64,000 nt of DNA from an uncultured Mycoplasma sp. (GTDB lineage: Bacteria > Bacillota_I > Bacilli_A > RF39 > UBA660): assembly GCA_902493595.1 (NCBI GenBank), contig CABUPU010000003.1:1-64000 (forward strand), written 5' to 3'. Numbering within the stretch: the first letter of the stretch is position 1; every line of letters begins with the position of its first letter. The notes under the pieces were generated by a model that saw nothing but the letters and a program-made list of their open reading frames with translations, had not been told where the DNA came from and did no database searches. This document shows positions 36,110 through 45,156 of the stretch, piece after piece. Made by a program: the position numbers and the translations under genes.

Positions 36110-36793
36110 ACCAACCTACCCCTTTTGGTTTCATACTTAAATATATTCCTAAAACTTAAATTTATATTACTTCTACATCTTATAAATCACTCCTCCTTAA
36201 TAAATTTTTTTATTGTTTTTATATAAAATTGAGTACATAACTTATGACTTTAATTCTCTAATTTTCTAAATATTCCGCGTGTTTATTTTTAGCAGGATAA
36301 GGATGGCTGACAAACAACTTCCCAGTGGGGAGTTTAGCCCTATTTTAAAGGGATTGTGAAAGACTACTTTGTCATACATTAAAATAAATGTCATACTATT
36401 GTGTTAACTAAAAATAGCAAATTTTGCATCAAAAATAGCAGTTAGGCACACAAATGTTATACAAATATCATACTTTTGGATTAACAAAATTGCTAATTAT
36501 GAACCTCTTTTTACACATAAACCAACTTTTTTAGGTACCTTAATTATTTTTCTTTTTATAATTTCTTGGTACCGACTTTTTTGTTTGTATAATTTTAGAT
36601 AATAATTCCTCCTTACAAAAAAAATACTATACTCATAAACTGAATATAGTATTTTAGCATCTAATAGTTCATCTCTTAGAACTATTGCTATATTATAATC
36701 ATTATATCGTAAATAAATTAAAAGTCAATGTCAAAAAAGAGAACATTATTATGTAAATTAAAATGACAATATAAGAAAAATAAAATTTAAAAT
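36110..36793. other. non-coding control region of the element (about 680 bp)
   Basis: No gene is seen. It holds two adjacent hairpins (AACTTCCC/GGGGAGTT at 36316-36334, CCCT/AGGG at 36338-36352) and four copies of a TRTYATAC-like motif (about 36369, 36388, 36453 and 36466). Two direct copies of AAAAATAGCA (36410-36419, 36431-36440) flank the palindrome GCAAA-T-TTTGC, and the RM terminator and a further hairpin follow (36663-36686). Probably the promoter/operator region for the recombinase unit. Confidence 0.45.
36613..36655 (-). terminator. terminator of the restriction-modification operon
   Basis: AAAATACTATA (36621-36631) and TATAGTATTTT (36645-36655) form a perfect 11-bp stem; on the minus strand it is followed by a run of T. 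Confidence 0.7.
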
Positions 36794-37867
36794 TTATATA
36801 CTTTTTAAATGAAATAATTTTGATTTTATATTTCTTTTTAAATTATTCATATAAAAATCCATATATTCAAAATCTGGTTTACCATCTTCTCTAATAGGCA
36901 ATTTTATTGAAAAGTCAGTTTTTATATGTCTATTTAATTCATCAATAAAAGCTTTATAATGAGTATTACCTTCCTTAAAAATAATAGAACATATAAATTC
37001 TTTGGTTTCGAGTGACATATCAACTTTTGGAATTAAAACAACCACATTTTGACTAGTATAAAATTCTTTTTTTTGAACAAAACAAGAACCCAAATACGCT
37101 CCACCTAACGCAAGTGTTAAATTACCTGATTTAAATGGTTCATAATTTTCTACTCTATCAACTATTGCCGTTACACCATTATTTATTCCAGATCTTCCAA
37201 CAAAATTTATAGTAGGATTATTATACTTCATTGCTACTTTATCCATTTTGCTTCCCGAGTCTATTTCAAACAAGTCATACAAATGAAAACTCTTCCATTT
37301 TTCTATATTGATTTTTTTATTATTACCATCTAAATTTCTCAAGTTACTAAATGTATTTTTCACTTTTTGACTAATGTTTTTCATAAAATTTTCCATATAG
37401 TTAAAATCTATATTATTTTCTTCATCAACTGGAAATTTTAATAATATTTCTTTTGCAGATTCCCGCGTAAATTTATTAACATAATCATAATTTAAATTTT
37501 TTGCTTTTTCTCTAAAAACTGTTACTAAAAATAAATAAGCATATTTTGTCCATTTATCTTTTTCCAAAGGATACAATCCTTGAACATGTGGATATCCTAC
37601 GAATGATTTTTCTTGATAAAATATAGAATCAGCTGAAGTTGTATCACTAAAAGTTACCATGTTCCCAGTTTCAGTACATTCTTGATTTGTGTATCCACCA
37701 ATACCATTATTGTAACTCGAATTAACAACAACAGGATTAATTCCATTCTGTTCAAGCAGAACATTGTTATTCATCTTGTATGACTTAGTAGGATGTATAT
37801 CAAATAAATCACCAATTTTAAATTCTTTCCATTTTACAATATCCAGTTTATTCATCTTCGATATCAC
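36794..37867 (-). CDS. BcgI-type specificity subunit
   Basis: 357 aa made of two half-repeats that start alike (KWKEFKIGDLFDI near residue 13; KWKSFHLYDLFEI near 190). Each is a target-recognition domain that reads one half of a bipartite DNA site. The length is close to that of BcgI subunit B. It overlaps the RM subunit by 20 nt. The short, two-fold form is unlike full HsdS but fits type IIB systems. Confidence 0.75.
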   Translation of the reverse strand: MISKMNKLDIVKWKEFKIGDLFDIHPTKSYKMNNNVLLEQNGINPVVVNSSYNNGIGGYTNQECTETGNMVTFSDTTSADSIFYQEKSFVGYPHVQGLYPLEKDKWTKYAYLFLVTVFREKAKNLNYDYVNKFTRESAKEILLKFPVDEENNIDFNYMENFMKNISQKVKNTFSNLRNLDGNNKKINIEKWKSFHLYDLFEIDSGSKMDKVAMKYNNPTINFVGRSGINNGVTAIVDRVENYEPFKSGNLTLALGGAYLGSCFVQKKEFYTSQNVVVLIPKVDMSLETKEFICSIIFKEGNTHYKAFIDELNRHIKTDFSIKLPIREDGKPDFEYMDFYMNNLKRNIKSKLFHLKSI

Positions 37868-39620
37868 CTCTTAATGTAATAACATAATTTTTTCCATCTT
37901 CAGCTACGCAACTTGCATACAGTACCTTTTCTATCAAATTATCTGAAAATTCTTTAACATCTATTCCTTCTTCATACATTAAGTAGTCCATCATTGTTTT
38001 TGTAAAATCTTCTTCATATATTTCAAATTCCTTTTCTGGTGTTTGATAACTCAAGTGTTCACTTGGTTTAATCCACTGAATTGTTGGATCACCATTTTGT
38101 TTATGAACAACATCAACAAATTTATCTTCAATTTCTTGCCATCTATCTTTGATATCATGTCTGCCTTGATTTTTTACAGTTTCCAAACCATCATTTTCAA
38201 TATAACAAGCAAATATTTCTTTATCATTTTGTGGTATGCCGGCTTCAAATACAAATATAGATGTCGTTACGCCTTCTGAAAATACTTTTTCTGGAAGTTT
38301 AATAATTTTTTGTAGTTGATGATGTTTTAAAATTGAAGCACTATTATCTTTTTCCAGTTTTTTATCTGGTAAAATAAATGCACACATGGTATGAGAAGGC
38401 ACACTATCAAGAACATTTTCTACAATTTTAAGGCACCCATACTTTCTTTCAAACGGAGGATTCATTAACACTTTTGTTATTCCTTTACCTCTAATCCATT
38501 CTGAAGCTTTTGAGGTTCTACTATCAAGTTGTTCCAGATTCGTTTTTCCATCTTTATGTATTAGCATATTTGCACAAGCCAAAGCATAAATTTCTCTATC
38601 AAATTCAATACCAAATAGTTGAGATGTTTTGATTTTTCTTGCCTTTTCTGTTTGAACACCCCCAGCTTCTTTTATCATTTTACTCATAGATTTAACTAAA
38701 AATCCTCCGGATCCACATGCCGCGTCTAGAACTTTATCATCTTGATGAACATCTATTATTCTATACATAAAAGATGTGATATGCTCTGGCGTAAATACTT
38801 GCCCACTTTCAGATTTCTTCTTATACCTATTAAATTCATTAAAGAAAATACCCATAACATCTTCTCCGTTCCAATAGTCCGAATTAAGACATTTAGAAAT
38901 TTCTGTTACCCATTCAATAAAATTGTCTATTGCTTCTTGATTATCGGAAGAGTTCATTCTGATTTCTGAATACACATCCAATAATATATCTAATTTTTGA
39001 TTTTGTCTTCTACTATCCTCCAAAGATTTTGCTAATGTCGAATGAATTGATGTATGAAATGTTTGATAATTCATTCCTTTAATTAAACTTGCACCATATC
39101 GTTTTGCTACCAAAGCACAAGCAGTAAATATCATTCTATGATACAAATTTTTAATTCCAAACTCAGTATGCAAACAGTCATTTATCTTTTTTGTTAATCC
39201 GTATATTTTTTGCTTATCTATTTTATTAATCAAAAACAAAGATAAATAATATTTTTTATTTTCCAATTTTTCGGGTACATCTATTTCTTCATTGTTTTTA
39301 GTCACAATTACTTCATAACCATTATATAAAATTCCAATAACTTTATTATATTTAGTCAAAACTATATTGCAATTTTTTTCTAACTCATATAAATAATTTC
39401 GCAACGCTTGATTAGAGTTTTTTGTTTCTAATATTATAGCCGTTTCTTCCAGATTGTCAGGCAAATACCAGCCATCCGGTTTATCACTAATACCTTTAAA
39501 ACCCAGTTGATTAAATGTTGTTAATTGGCCAACACCGCTTTTTATATTGTGTTCATTTTTAAAATCTAATATTTTACCAGCATTATCCCTTACAATATCT
39601 TCTGTCAAAAATTCTCTCAT
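37848..39620 (-). CDS. BcgI-like fused endonuclease/N6-adenine methyltransferase
   Basis: 590 aa. The N-terminal nuclease domain shows the PD-(D/E)xK core: P48-D49 then E65-T66-K67. The central and C-terminal methyltransferase has SAM motif I (LDAACGSGGF, about 308-317) and catalytic NPPF in VLMNPPFERK (about 386-390). With the two-TRD subunit downstream this is the architecture of BcgI-type IIB enzymes, which cut on both sides of a bipartite site and methylate it. Recognition sequence not deducible. Cargo of the 9.6-kb element. Confidence 0.8.
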   Translation of the reverse strand: MREFLTEDIVRDNAGKILDFKNEHNIKSGVGQLTTFNQLGFKGISDKPDGWYLPDNLEETAIILETKNSNQALRNYLYELEKNCNIVLTKYNKVIGILYNGYEVIVTKNNEEIDVPEKLENKKYYLSLFLINKIDKQKIYGLTKKINDCLHTEFGIKNLYHRMIFTACALVAKRYGASLIKGMNYQTFHTSIHSTLAKSLEDSRRQNQKLDILLDVYSEIRMNSSDNQEAIDNFIEWVTEISKCLNSDYWNGEDVMGIFFNEFNRYKKKSESGQVFTPEHITSFMYRIIDVHQDDKVLDAACGSGGFLVKSMSKMIKEAGGVQTEKARKIKTSQLFGIEFDREIYALACANMLIHKDGKTNLEQLDSRTSKASEWIRGKGITKVLMNPPFERKYGCLKIVENVLDSVPSHTMCAFILPDKKLEKDNSASILKHHQLQKIIKLPEKVFSEGVTTSIFVFEAGIPQNDKEIFACYIENDGLETVKNQGRHDIKDRWQEIEDKFVDVVHKQNGDPTIQWIKPSEHLSYQTPEKEFEIYEEDFTKTMMDYLMYEEGIDVKEFSDNLIEKVLYASCVAEDGKNYVITLRGDIEDE

Positions 39621-39630
39621 TTTCTTTTCA

Positions 39631-39840
39631 CTACTCCATTTCGTTTTTATTAAAATTTAATATATCAACCATTTTTATGTATTCTTTAAAATCAATTATC
39701 ACTACATAATCTTGTCCGTTTTTTGTAACGCGCAACGGTTTCTTAGAATCATGAACTTTTTTAAATAACTTTGCTGATTTTCCTTTATTAAAATCTCTTG
39801 AAAGTGCCATATCCTCAATATATTTGTTTATTTTTTCCAT
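39631..39840 (-). CDS. Phd/YefM-type antitoxin-like DNA-binding protein (69 aa)
   Basis: Small protein with the YefM/Phd pattern: LFKKVHDSKKPLRVTKNGQDYVV followed by an EYIKMV helix. No toxin gene sits beside it; instead the RM genes start 10 nt downstream. Two inverted repeats lie on its promoter, so it probably acts as the repressor of the RM operon, a role usually played by C proteins. I chose the ATG at 39840 because AAGGTG is 6 nt upstream; GTG and ATG codons upstream overlap that site. Confidence 0.65.
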   Translation of the reverse strand: MEKINKYIEDMALSRDFNKGKSAKLFKKVHDSKKPLRVTKNGQDYVVIIDFKEYIKMVDILNFNKNEME

Positions 39841-39874
39841 AAACATCACCTTATTATTAATTTTTTCTATAATA

Positions 39875-39927
39875 ATTATATCATTTATAATTACAATTGT
39901 AAATACAATAGTAATTACTTTTAGTAA
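39875..39927 (-). promoter_or_regulatory. promoter and twin palindromic operators of the RM operon
   Basis: Minus strand TTTACA (39898-39903), 17-nt spacer, TATAAT (39875-39880). The perfect palindrome TTACAATTGTAA (39891-39902) covers the -35, and TTACT-TTT-AGTAA (39915-39927) lies just upstream. Confidence 0.7.
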
Positions 39928-39934
39928 AATTCAA

Positions 39935-39989
39935 TAAAAAAACTAGGTTTCATTTTATCTGATTTTAAGATGTTATATTGAAACCTAGT
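39935..39989 (-). terminator. terminator of the Gabija operon
   Basis: ACTAGGTTTCA (39942-39952) and TGAAACCTAGT (39979-39989) form an 11-bp stem with a 26-nt loop, followed on the minus strand by a run of T. Confidence 0.75.
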
Positions 39990-40011
39990 ACATTAAATTT
40001 TATTTTATCTT

Positions 40012-41655
40012 TTATTCATAAATTACAAATTCAATTTTATTACCCCATATTCTTTCTATGTTATTTTTCATTGAATTAATTTCATATTGTGACCTTGAAT
40101 TATTTTCTTCAACTATATAATTAATTACCAACGAACTTTGAGCTCTTGTGCAAGAAACATACAACAGTTTTTCTGTTCTATTCTTAACAGACTCTTTCAT
40201 TGCTTGATTTTTAAATAACTTTGAAAAGTTATACCAATTCCATGTTGTATTCTCATTAATATTTATCACTACATGTTTGAATTCATTACCCTTTGTACCG
40301 TGCATTGTTTGTAATAATGTTTTTTCAGAAAATTGTAAATAATAATTATAAAATTCTATAGCTTTAATTTCTGTAATTATTGAAAGAAATTCAACATCAT
40401 CAGATTCCTCATATGTTTTACATAATTTTAAATAATACAAATTAGAAAGAATATCTAATGAAAAAATTTTTTCTAAAAATAACTGAATGCTGATTTCTGA
40501 CATTTCCGATATAATATTATATACTTGTTCTTTTATGTTATTTAAAATTTCAAAATTAATATAATTTTTATTAATATTTTTAATTATTGCACTAGATATG
40601 TTGTTTTTTGTCTCGTAAATCAAAGGCATAATTTCACTACAAATATATCTTAAGTATCGCTCATCAGCATTTTTTATTACATTTGAAGTATTATTGCCAT
40701 ATCTTTTATAATAAATATCATATATATTAGAAAATCCGACTTCATCAGCAATATATCTATGTGTTAGATGCAACTTTTCAAAATCATTATATTGAATACA
40801 TTTCTTCAAGTATTTGTCATCGCTTAAATTATAAATGAACTTTATTTCATTCTTGTTCACAGAATTATTTTTGCACACCTGTATTAAATCTGAGCGTAAA
40901 CTATTGTTAAGATTAATTATTTCTGAACACGACCTATAGTTTTCTTCTTTTTTTATAAACTTAAATATATTTTTATACTCTCCTTGTATTTCTCCTATTC
41001 CATTAAGATATATATTTTGCATTGTATCGCCAAATAATCCAATTAGAATATCATTAAATTTTTCTTTATAATCCTGAAGTTTCTTTAAAAATTCATAAAA
41101 TATTATTTTATGTGTATCTTGATATTCATCAACAAAAATATAATCAATTGAAGAAAATAAAATGTTACAATATTGCTCATTTGATAAAAATGAATTAAAA
41201 ATATTTAGAAGTGTATCATGTGAAATAATTCCATTGATCAAACTTTCATAATCTCTATACGATATTGGCAATGTCAAATCTGCATTTTTGTATTTTTCAA
41301 CTTTTGTTTCATTATTTTCTATTTTATATTTGCTGATTTTTTCAATTATACACTTATTTACTTCTACTCTTAATGAAGCTTGAAATTTACATATATTTTT
41401 CCAAATAAATTCGTGAATAGTAGAAACAAATACATTATTAACATCACTTAACCTAGAAACGATTTCATTCTTTGCATTATTTGTATATGTTATGCAAATT
41501 ATTTTTGATTCTGGCTTTGTAATTTTTAAATAGTTAATTGTACTAACTAAAGTATGTGTTTTTCCAGAACCGGCACCAGCGTCTAAACAAAAGTTTTCTT
41601 TTTTTTCTATACAGTCCTTTATTTCTTCTAGTGCCTTATTTATTTCGCTAGCCAT
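40012..41655 (-). CDS. gajB: GajB-like UvrD/Rep-family helicase
   Basis: 547 aa superfamily-1 helicase with Walker A AGAGSGKTHT (near 23-32), motif Ia ITYTNNA, motif II FVDEYQDT (about 172-179), HGTKGNEF (motif V, about 455) and the final VSCTRA motif (about 500). A helicase of this type encoded directly after an OLD nuclease is the Gabija arrangement; in that system GajB senses DNA ends and the complex degrades phage DNA and depletes nucleotides. It overlaps gajA by 16 nt. Confidence 0.85.
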   Translation of the reverse strand: MASEINKALEEIKDCIEKKENFCLDAGAGSGKTHTLVSTINYLKITKPESKIICITYTNNAKNEIVSRLSDVNNVFVSTIHEFIWKNICKFQASLRVEVNKCIIEKISKYKIENNETKVEKYKNADLTLPISYRDYESLINGIISHDTLLNIFNSFLSNEQYCNILFSSIDYIFVDEYQDTHKIIFYEFLKKLQDYKEKFNDILIGLFGDTMQNIYLNGIGEIQGEYKNIFKFIKKEENYRSCSEIINLNNSLRSDLIQVCKNNSVNKNEIKFIYNLSDDKYLKKCIQYNDFEKLHLTHRYIADEVGFSNIYDIYYKRYGNNTSNVIKNADERYLRYICSEIMPLIYETKNNISSAIIKNINKNYINFEILNNIKEQVYNIISEMSEISIQLFLEKIFSLDILSNLYYLKLCKTYEESDDVEFLSIITEIKAIEFYNYYLQFSEKTLLQTMHGTKGNEFKHVVININENTTWNWYNFSKLFKNQAMKESVKNRTEKLLYVSCTRAQSSLVINYIVEENNSRSQYEINSMKNNIERIWGNKIEFVIYE

Positions 41656-43655
41656 TGCAATCCCTCCATTATGTAACTTGGTACTTTCCAGCCATCAAGT
41701 AAAATCACATCTAACGAAAAGGCACTCTTTTCTATTTCTTGAATAATTTCATAACAATATTGGTCCAGCTGCTCTTTTGTCAAACTATCAATAATTAAGC
41801 TTAAATTGTTATTATTATAATCTTTTTTTATTTTTTGTATTGCATTCTGGAGCGATTCTATATCATTAATATTTTTAACAATCCACTCTTTATTTTCAAG
41901 TAAAAACTGTTCTTCAAGTGTTCTTCCCCATTTCATTTCATTTTTTTGTGGTAATTGAAAAGTTATTAATGAGTTTTCTAAATCGTCACTTTTTTCCCTA
42001 CTAGTTATTGATAAATATTTTTCTTTTATTTCAGATACAAATAATGTTTTATCTTTATATCCAAACCAATTTTTTATTGTTGGATTTGTAGTCTTTAAAT
42101 CTTTTATATTTAAATCACATGGACAACTTTTATTATGATTACCAACTACCGAATCTAGATCTGTTATTGTCAAACTTTTAATTTCTAAAAACTTGACTAA
42201 ATCTTGAAAAATATATGCATGTCTACCACCAACCTCAAAAATAGCAATATGTTGTGAAGAAATTTTTTTGTCATTTAACGAATCATACTTCGCAAAAAAA
42301 TATGGTAGCATAATCCTTTCTGCCATCCCCTCCAAAAAAATTACTTTATCTGCAAAAAATAAATCACAAGTATTTAATATAAAATATTTATCAATTATAT
42401 TTTTTAAGCCTGAATACTCTTGTTGATTTATAAAACTTCTTAATGACTTAATTTTTAATCCATTTTTAGTATTTAAAAAATAATTGATATCATTTATATC
42501 AGAAGATTGTAAAATGTATGCCGAATGTGTTGATATAATTGAATATATATTACTATCATTAAATATTTTATTAATTTTTGAAAGAAATACAGATTGCATT
42601 TGCGGATGCAAATGAGATTCTGGTTCTTCCAAAAAAACCATATTAAATACTGCTTTTTTTGTATTAATATCAAACTTAAATGCTTCAATTTGTATATAAA
42701 TATATAATAAATTACTATAACCTAATCCATTTGATGACTCTGATAATGCTATATCATCAAAGAAATACTTAACTTTAGAATTTTTCTTTAATAAATTTTC
42801 AATATCGAAATCAGACACTATATTCAATTTTTTATCCTTATCATCATTAACTATTTCTTCGTTTAAAACTTTAATTAACTCTGAAAAATAATTAGCATAG
42901 GTATCGTCGAGTTTATCTTTAATATTTTCAATCGCTTCTCTAAATAAATCATCACTATTCAAATCTTCAGTATTTTTTTTCTTTTTTTCTTGATAAAATT
43001 TCCAAATAGCATTAGAAAGTGTCATTTTTTCATTATCAGAAATATCATCAACTTCTCTTTGTGCCGATATCACAAATAAGTTAAATAAATTATATATATA
43101 ATTTGTATCTACACTGTTAAGATATGTTGATTCTGGTTTAGAAGAAAAATACTTTTTACTATAGTAATTGTAAAATTCTCTTTCAAAAAAACTATAAAAA
43201 TCAATTTTATCTTCTTCTCTTTTGAATTTTTCATTATAGGTTTCATAATCAATAAAAATCTTATTATTTTTATCTAAAGAAAATTCACATTTTATAATTA
43301 TAGTATTATTATTATCAAATTCATAAATTAAATCTTTTATCAATGCTAAGTTATCATTTTCGTCTATATCTATTGAGACATTCATTTCTATTACTGGAAA
43401 TTCTTTCACTATTTCTTCATTACCTGCTTTATAGTTATTATATAATTCATTTATTAAATTCCTTCTTATTTTTTTGTAATTAAAGTCGCTAAATTTAAAT
43501 GTAGTAGTGTTTGTTAAAAATTTAGTCATTATTTCTACAATTGATGTTTTTGCAGTGTTGTTCTTTCCTACAATAATGGTTTGCTTATTAATACTTAATA
43601 AACATCTTTCTTCAGATTTTCTGTAATTTTTAAAATCGATACTATGTATTTTCAT
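41640..43655 (-). CDS. gajA: GajA-like OLD-family nuclease
   Basis: 671 aa. The ABC-type ATPase domain has Walker A VGKNNTAKTS (about 29-38), signature SESSNGLGYSN (about 309-319) and Walker B MVFLEEPESHLHP (about 344-356). The C-terminal TOPRIM nuclease has the Glu in FLEGMAERI (about 435-443) and the Asp pair in TITDLDSV (about 497). It is about 90 residues longer than the well-studied Bacillus GajA; the extra length is in the C-terminal region. Paired with the downstream helicase it forms a Gabija system. Confidence 0.85.
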   Translation of the reverse strand: MKIHSIDFKNYRKSEERCLLSINKQTIIVGKNNTAKTSIVEIMTKFLTNTTTFKFSDFNYKKIRRNLINELYNNYKAGNEEIVKEFPVIEMNVSIDIDENDNLALIKDLIYEFDNNNTIIIKCEFSLDKNNKIFIDYETYNEKFKREEDKIDFYSFFEREFYNYYSKKYFSSKPESTYLNSVDTNYIYNLFNLFVISAQREVDDISDNEKMTLSNAIWKFYQEKKKKNTEDLNSDDLFREAIENIKDKLDDTYANYFSELIKVLNEEIVNDDKDKKLNIVSDFDIENLLKKNSKVKYFFDDIALSESSNGLGYSNLLYIYIQIEAFKFDINTKKAVFNMVFLEEPESHLHPQMQSVFLSKINKIFNDSNIYSIISTHSAYILQSSDINDINYFLNTKNGLKIKSLRSFINQQEYSGLKNIIDKYFILNTCDLFFADKVIFLEGMAERIMLPYFFAKYDSLNDKKISSQHIAIFEVGGRHAYIFQDLVKFLEIKSLTITDLDSVVGNHNKSCPCDLNIKDLKTTNPTIKNWFGYKDKTLFVSEIKEKYLSITSREKSDDLENSLITFQLPQKNEMKWGRTLEEQFLLENKEWIVKNINDIESLQNAIQKIKKDYNNNNLSLIIDSLTKEQLDQYCYEIIQEIEKSAFSLDVILLDGWKVPSYIMEGLQWLAK

Positions 43656-43872
43656 AAACTTCTCCTTACAACTAAAAAATAGTATTTATCATAAAAGATT
43701 AAATACTACACATCTAATATTAATTATATCATATAATTCACTTTTTTGATAATTTAAACAGCATTTAATAACTAAAAATTGTTTTTTGTTCTTTTACAAT
43801 AAAAACTTATCAAAAACTTTGACATTAAGCCAAAATCCTTATATTTTAAAGCAAACAAGACACTACTTACTT

Positions 43873-43905
43873 TGCCTACATTCTTACCATTCGCACCTCC
43901 TGCAT
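43873..43905. other. right attachment site (attR) of the integrated element
   Basis: The element's inverted arm TGCCTACATT (43873-43882) is followed 11 nt later by the shared CACC (43894-43897) and then amidase sequence. The arm-to-core distance differs by only a few bases from the left end. Confidence 0.7.
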
Positions 43906-44155
43906 TTAGGTGATTAGATAAAACAATAACATCGTTACCTTTACCAAAGAAACTTTGTGCTCTTTTTGGTCTAGAAGTTTGATCTAAAAGTTCGTCAGAT
44001 GTCCTTGTTATTGCATTCTCTATTCCTAATTCATCCAATCGTTTTTTTATATAGTTACTAATTTTTAATGTATATTCTTTTTCTAAAATTCCATTACCTG
44101 AAGAGCCACCATCAACACCGCCGTGTCCCGCATCAATTACCACCTTTTTAGCCAT
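43894..44155 (-). pseudogene. 5' part of split N-acetylmuramoyl-L-alanine amidase
   Basis: It starts at ATG 44155 (AGGAT upstream) and encodes the first 87 residues of an amidase_3 domain: zinc His in VVIDAGHGG, zinc Glu in ILEKEYT, and the second zinc His in LSNHLNAGG. Beyond 43894 the frame runs 40 codons into the element and stops at 43772. The catalytic Glu is in the other half at 33547-34317, so neither fragment can be active. Confidence 0.85.
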
Positions 44156-44271
44156 ATTTATCACATCCTATAGTAATTTATGCAAAAGATAAAAAAAAGA
44201 CTATAAAAGCCCTAAATTCATAAAAAAACATTGTTATACATTTTTTATAAAAAAGTATTTATCGATATAAA

Positions 44272-45099
44272 TTATTTTTTATCATATTTATCAAGAAACG
44301 AAATGTATTTTCCATCTTTCTTTGTACCTAAAACACAATTTAAATTAATATTATTCATCGAAGTAAATATATTGCTATCAATATTAGAATTTATTTTACG
44401 AAGATTATTTACTAAATTTTTCATTTCTTTTCGTTTACTAGTTCCATCATCAACAATGCTACAGTTTTCAGTAAATCTACATGCACAATTAATAAATGTT
44501 AATTCATTATAATTTTTCCAAGCAAGTATTGCAGACTCCTTTACTAAATATAATGGTCTTATTAATTCTAATCCTTCAAAATTATCTGAATGAAGTTTTG
44601 GCATCATAGTTTTTATTTCACTACCATAAAACATTGAAAGAAGTGTTGTTTCAATTACATCATCAAAATGATGACCCAAAGCAATTTTATTACAACCAAG
44701 TTCTTTTGCTTTACTGTATAAATAACCTCTTCGCATTCTAGCACATAGATAACATGGATTACCTTTCACTTTAGCGGTTACATCAAAAATATTAGTTTCA
44801 AATATTTCTATAGGAATATTTAATAATTTTGCATTTTTTTCAATCAACTGTCTATTAACTTTATTATAACCTGGATCCATTACAACATAATGGGCTGTAA
44901 AAGGAAATTTTCCGTGTTTAATTAACTCTTGTATGCATTTTGCAAGTAAAAAAGAATCTTTTCCGCCACTTATGCAAACCATAATATTATCATTTTCTTT
45001 GATAAGTTCATAATCAGATATAGCCTTAATAAATTTACTCCATATATCTTTTCTAAACTTCTTTATAATACTTTTTTCTATTTCAATATATTTTTCCAT
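44272..45099 (-). CDS. TtcA-like tRNA 2-thiolation PP-loop ATPase
   Basis: 275 aa. The PP-loop is SGGKDS at 44-49. Two cysteine pairs that would hold a 4Fe-4S cluster are visible: C116/C119 in NPCYLCARMRRG and a later CxC-type pair in NCACRFTENC. This is the TtcA/TtuA layout; enzymes of this family activate tRNA by adenylation and insert sulfur (s2C32 in TtcA). The exact tRNA target is uncertain. Confidence 0.75.
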   Translation of the reverse strand: MEKYIEIEKSIIKKFRKDIWSKFIKAISDYELIKENDNIMVCISGGKDSFLLAKCIQELIKHGKFPFTAHYVVMDPGYNKVNRQLIEKNAKLLNIPIEIFETNIFDVTAKVKGNPCYLCARMRRGYLYSKAKELGCNKIALGHHFDDVIETTLLSMFYGSEIKTMMPKLHSDNFEGLELIRPLYLVKESAILAWKNYNELTFINCACRFTENCSIVDDGTSKRKEMKNLVNNLRKINSNIDSNIFTSMNNINLNCVLGTKKDGKYISFLDKYDKK

Positions 45100-45124
45100 A
45101 ATACCACCAACTCATATATATTAT

Positions 45125-45156
45125 AAAAAAATAGTAATTCTTGTCAATCACTATTT
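45125..45156 (-). terminator. terminator after the phosphoesterase gene
   Basis: AAATAGT (45129-45135) and ACTATTT (45150-45156) form the stem; the minus strand continues in a T-run. Overlaps the stop codon. Confidence 0.5.

Larger units (their letters stand above)
34318..43897. mobile_element. 9,580-bp serine-recombinase element carrying restriction-modification and Gabija
   Basis: The element interrupts an amidase-LysM gene. Its cargo, all leftward, is recombinase, 61-aa protein, BcgI-like S and RM subunits, Phd-like regulator, GajB-like and GajA-like. Boundaries come from the restored amidase frame, the CACC shared by both junctions, and the inverted AATGTAGGCA arms at 34331-34340 and 43873-43882. 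There are no conjugation or replication genes, so it moves only by integration/excision or as cargo of another element. Confidence 0.85.
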
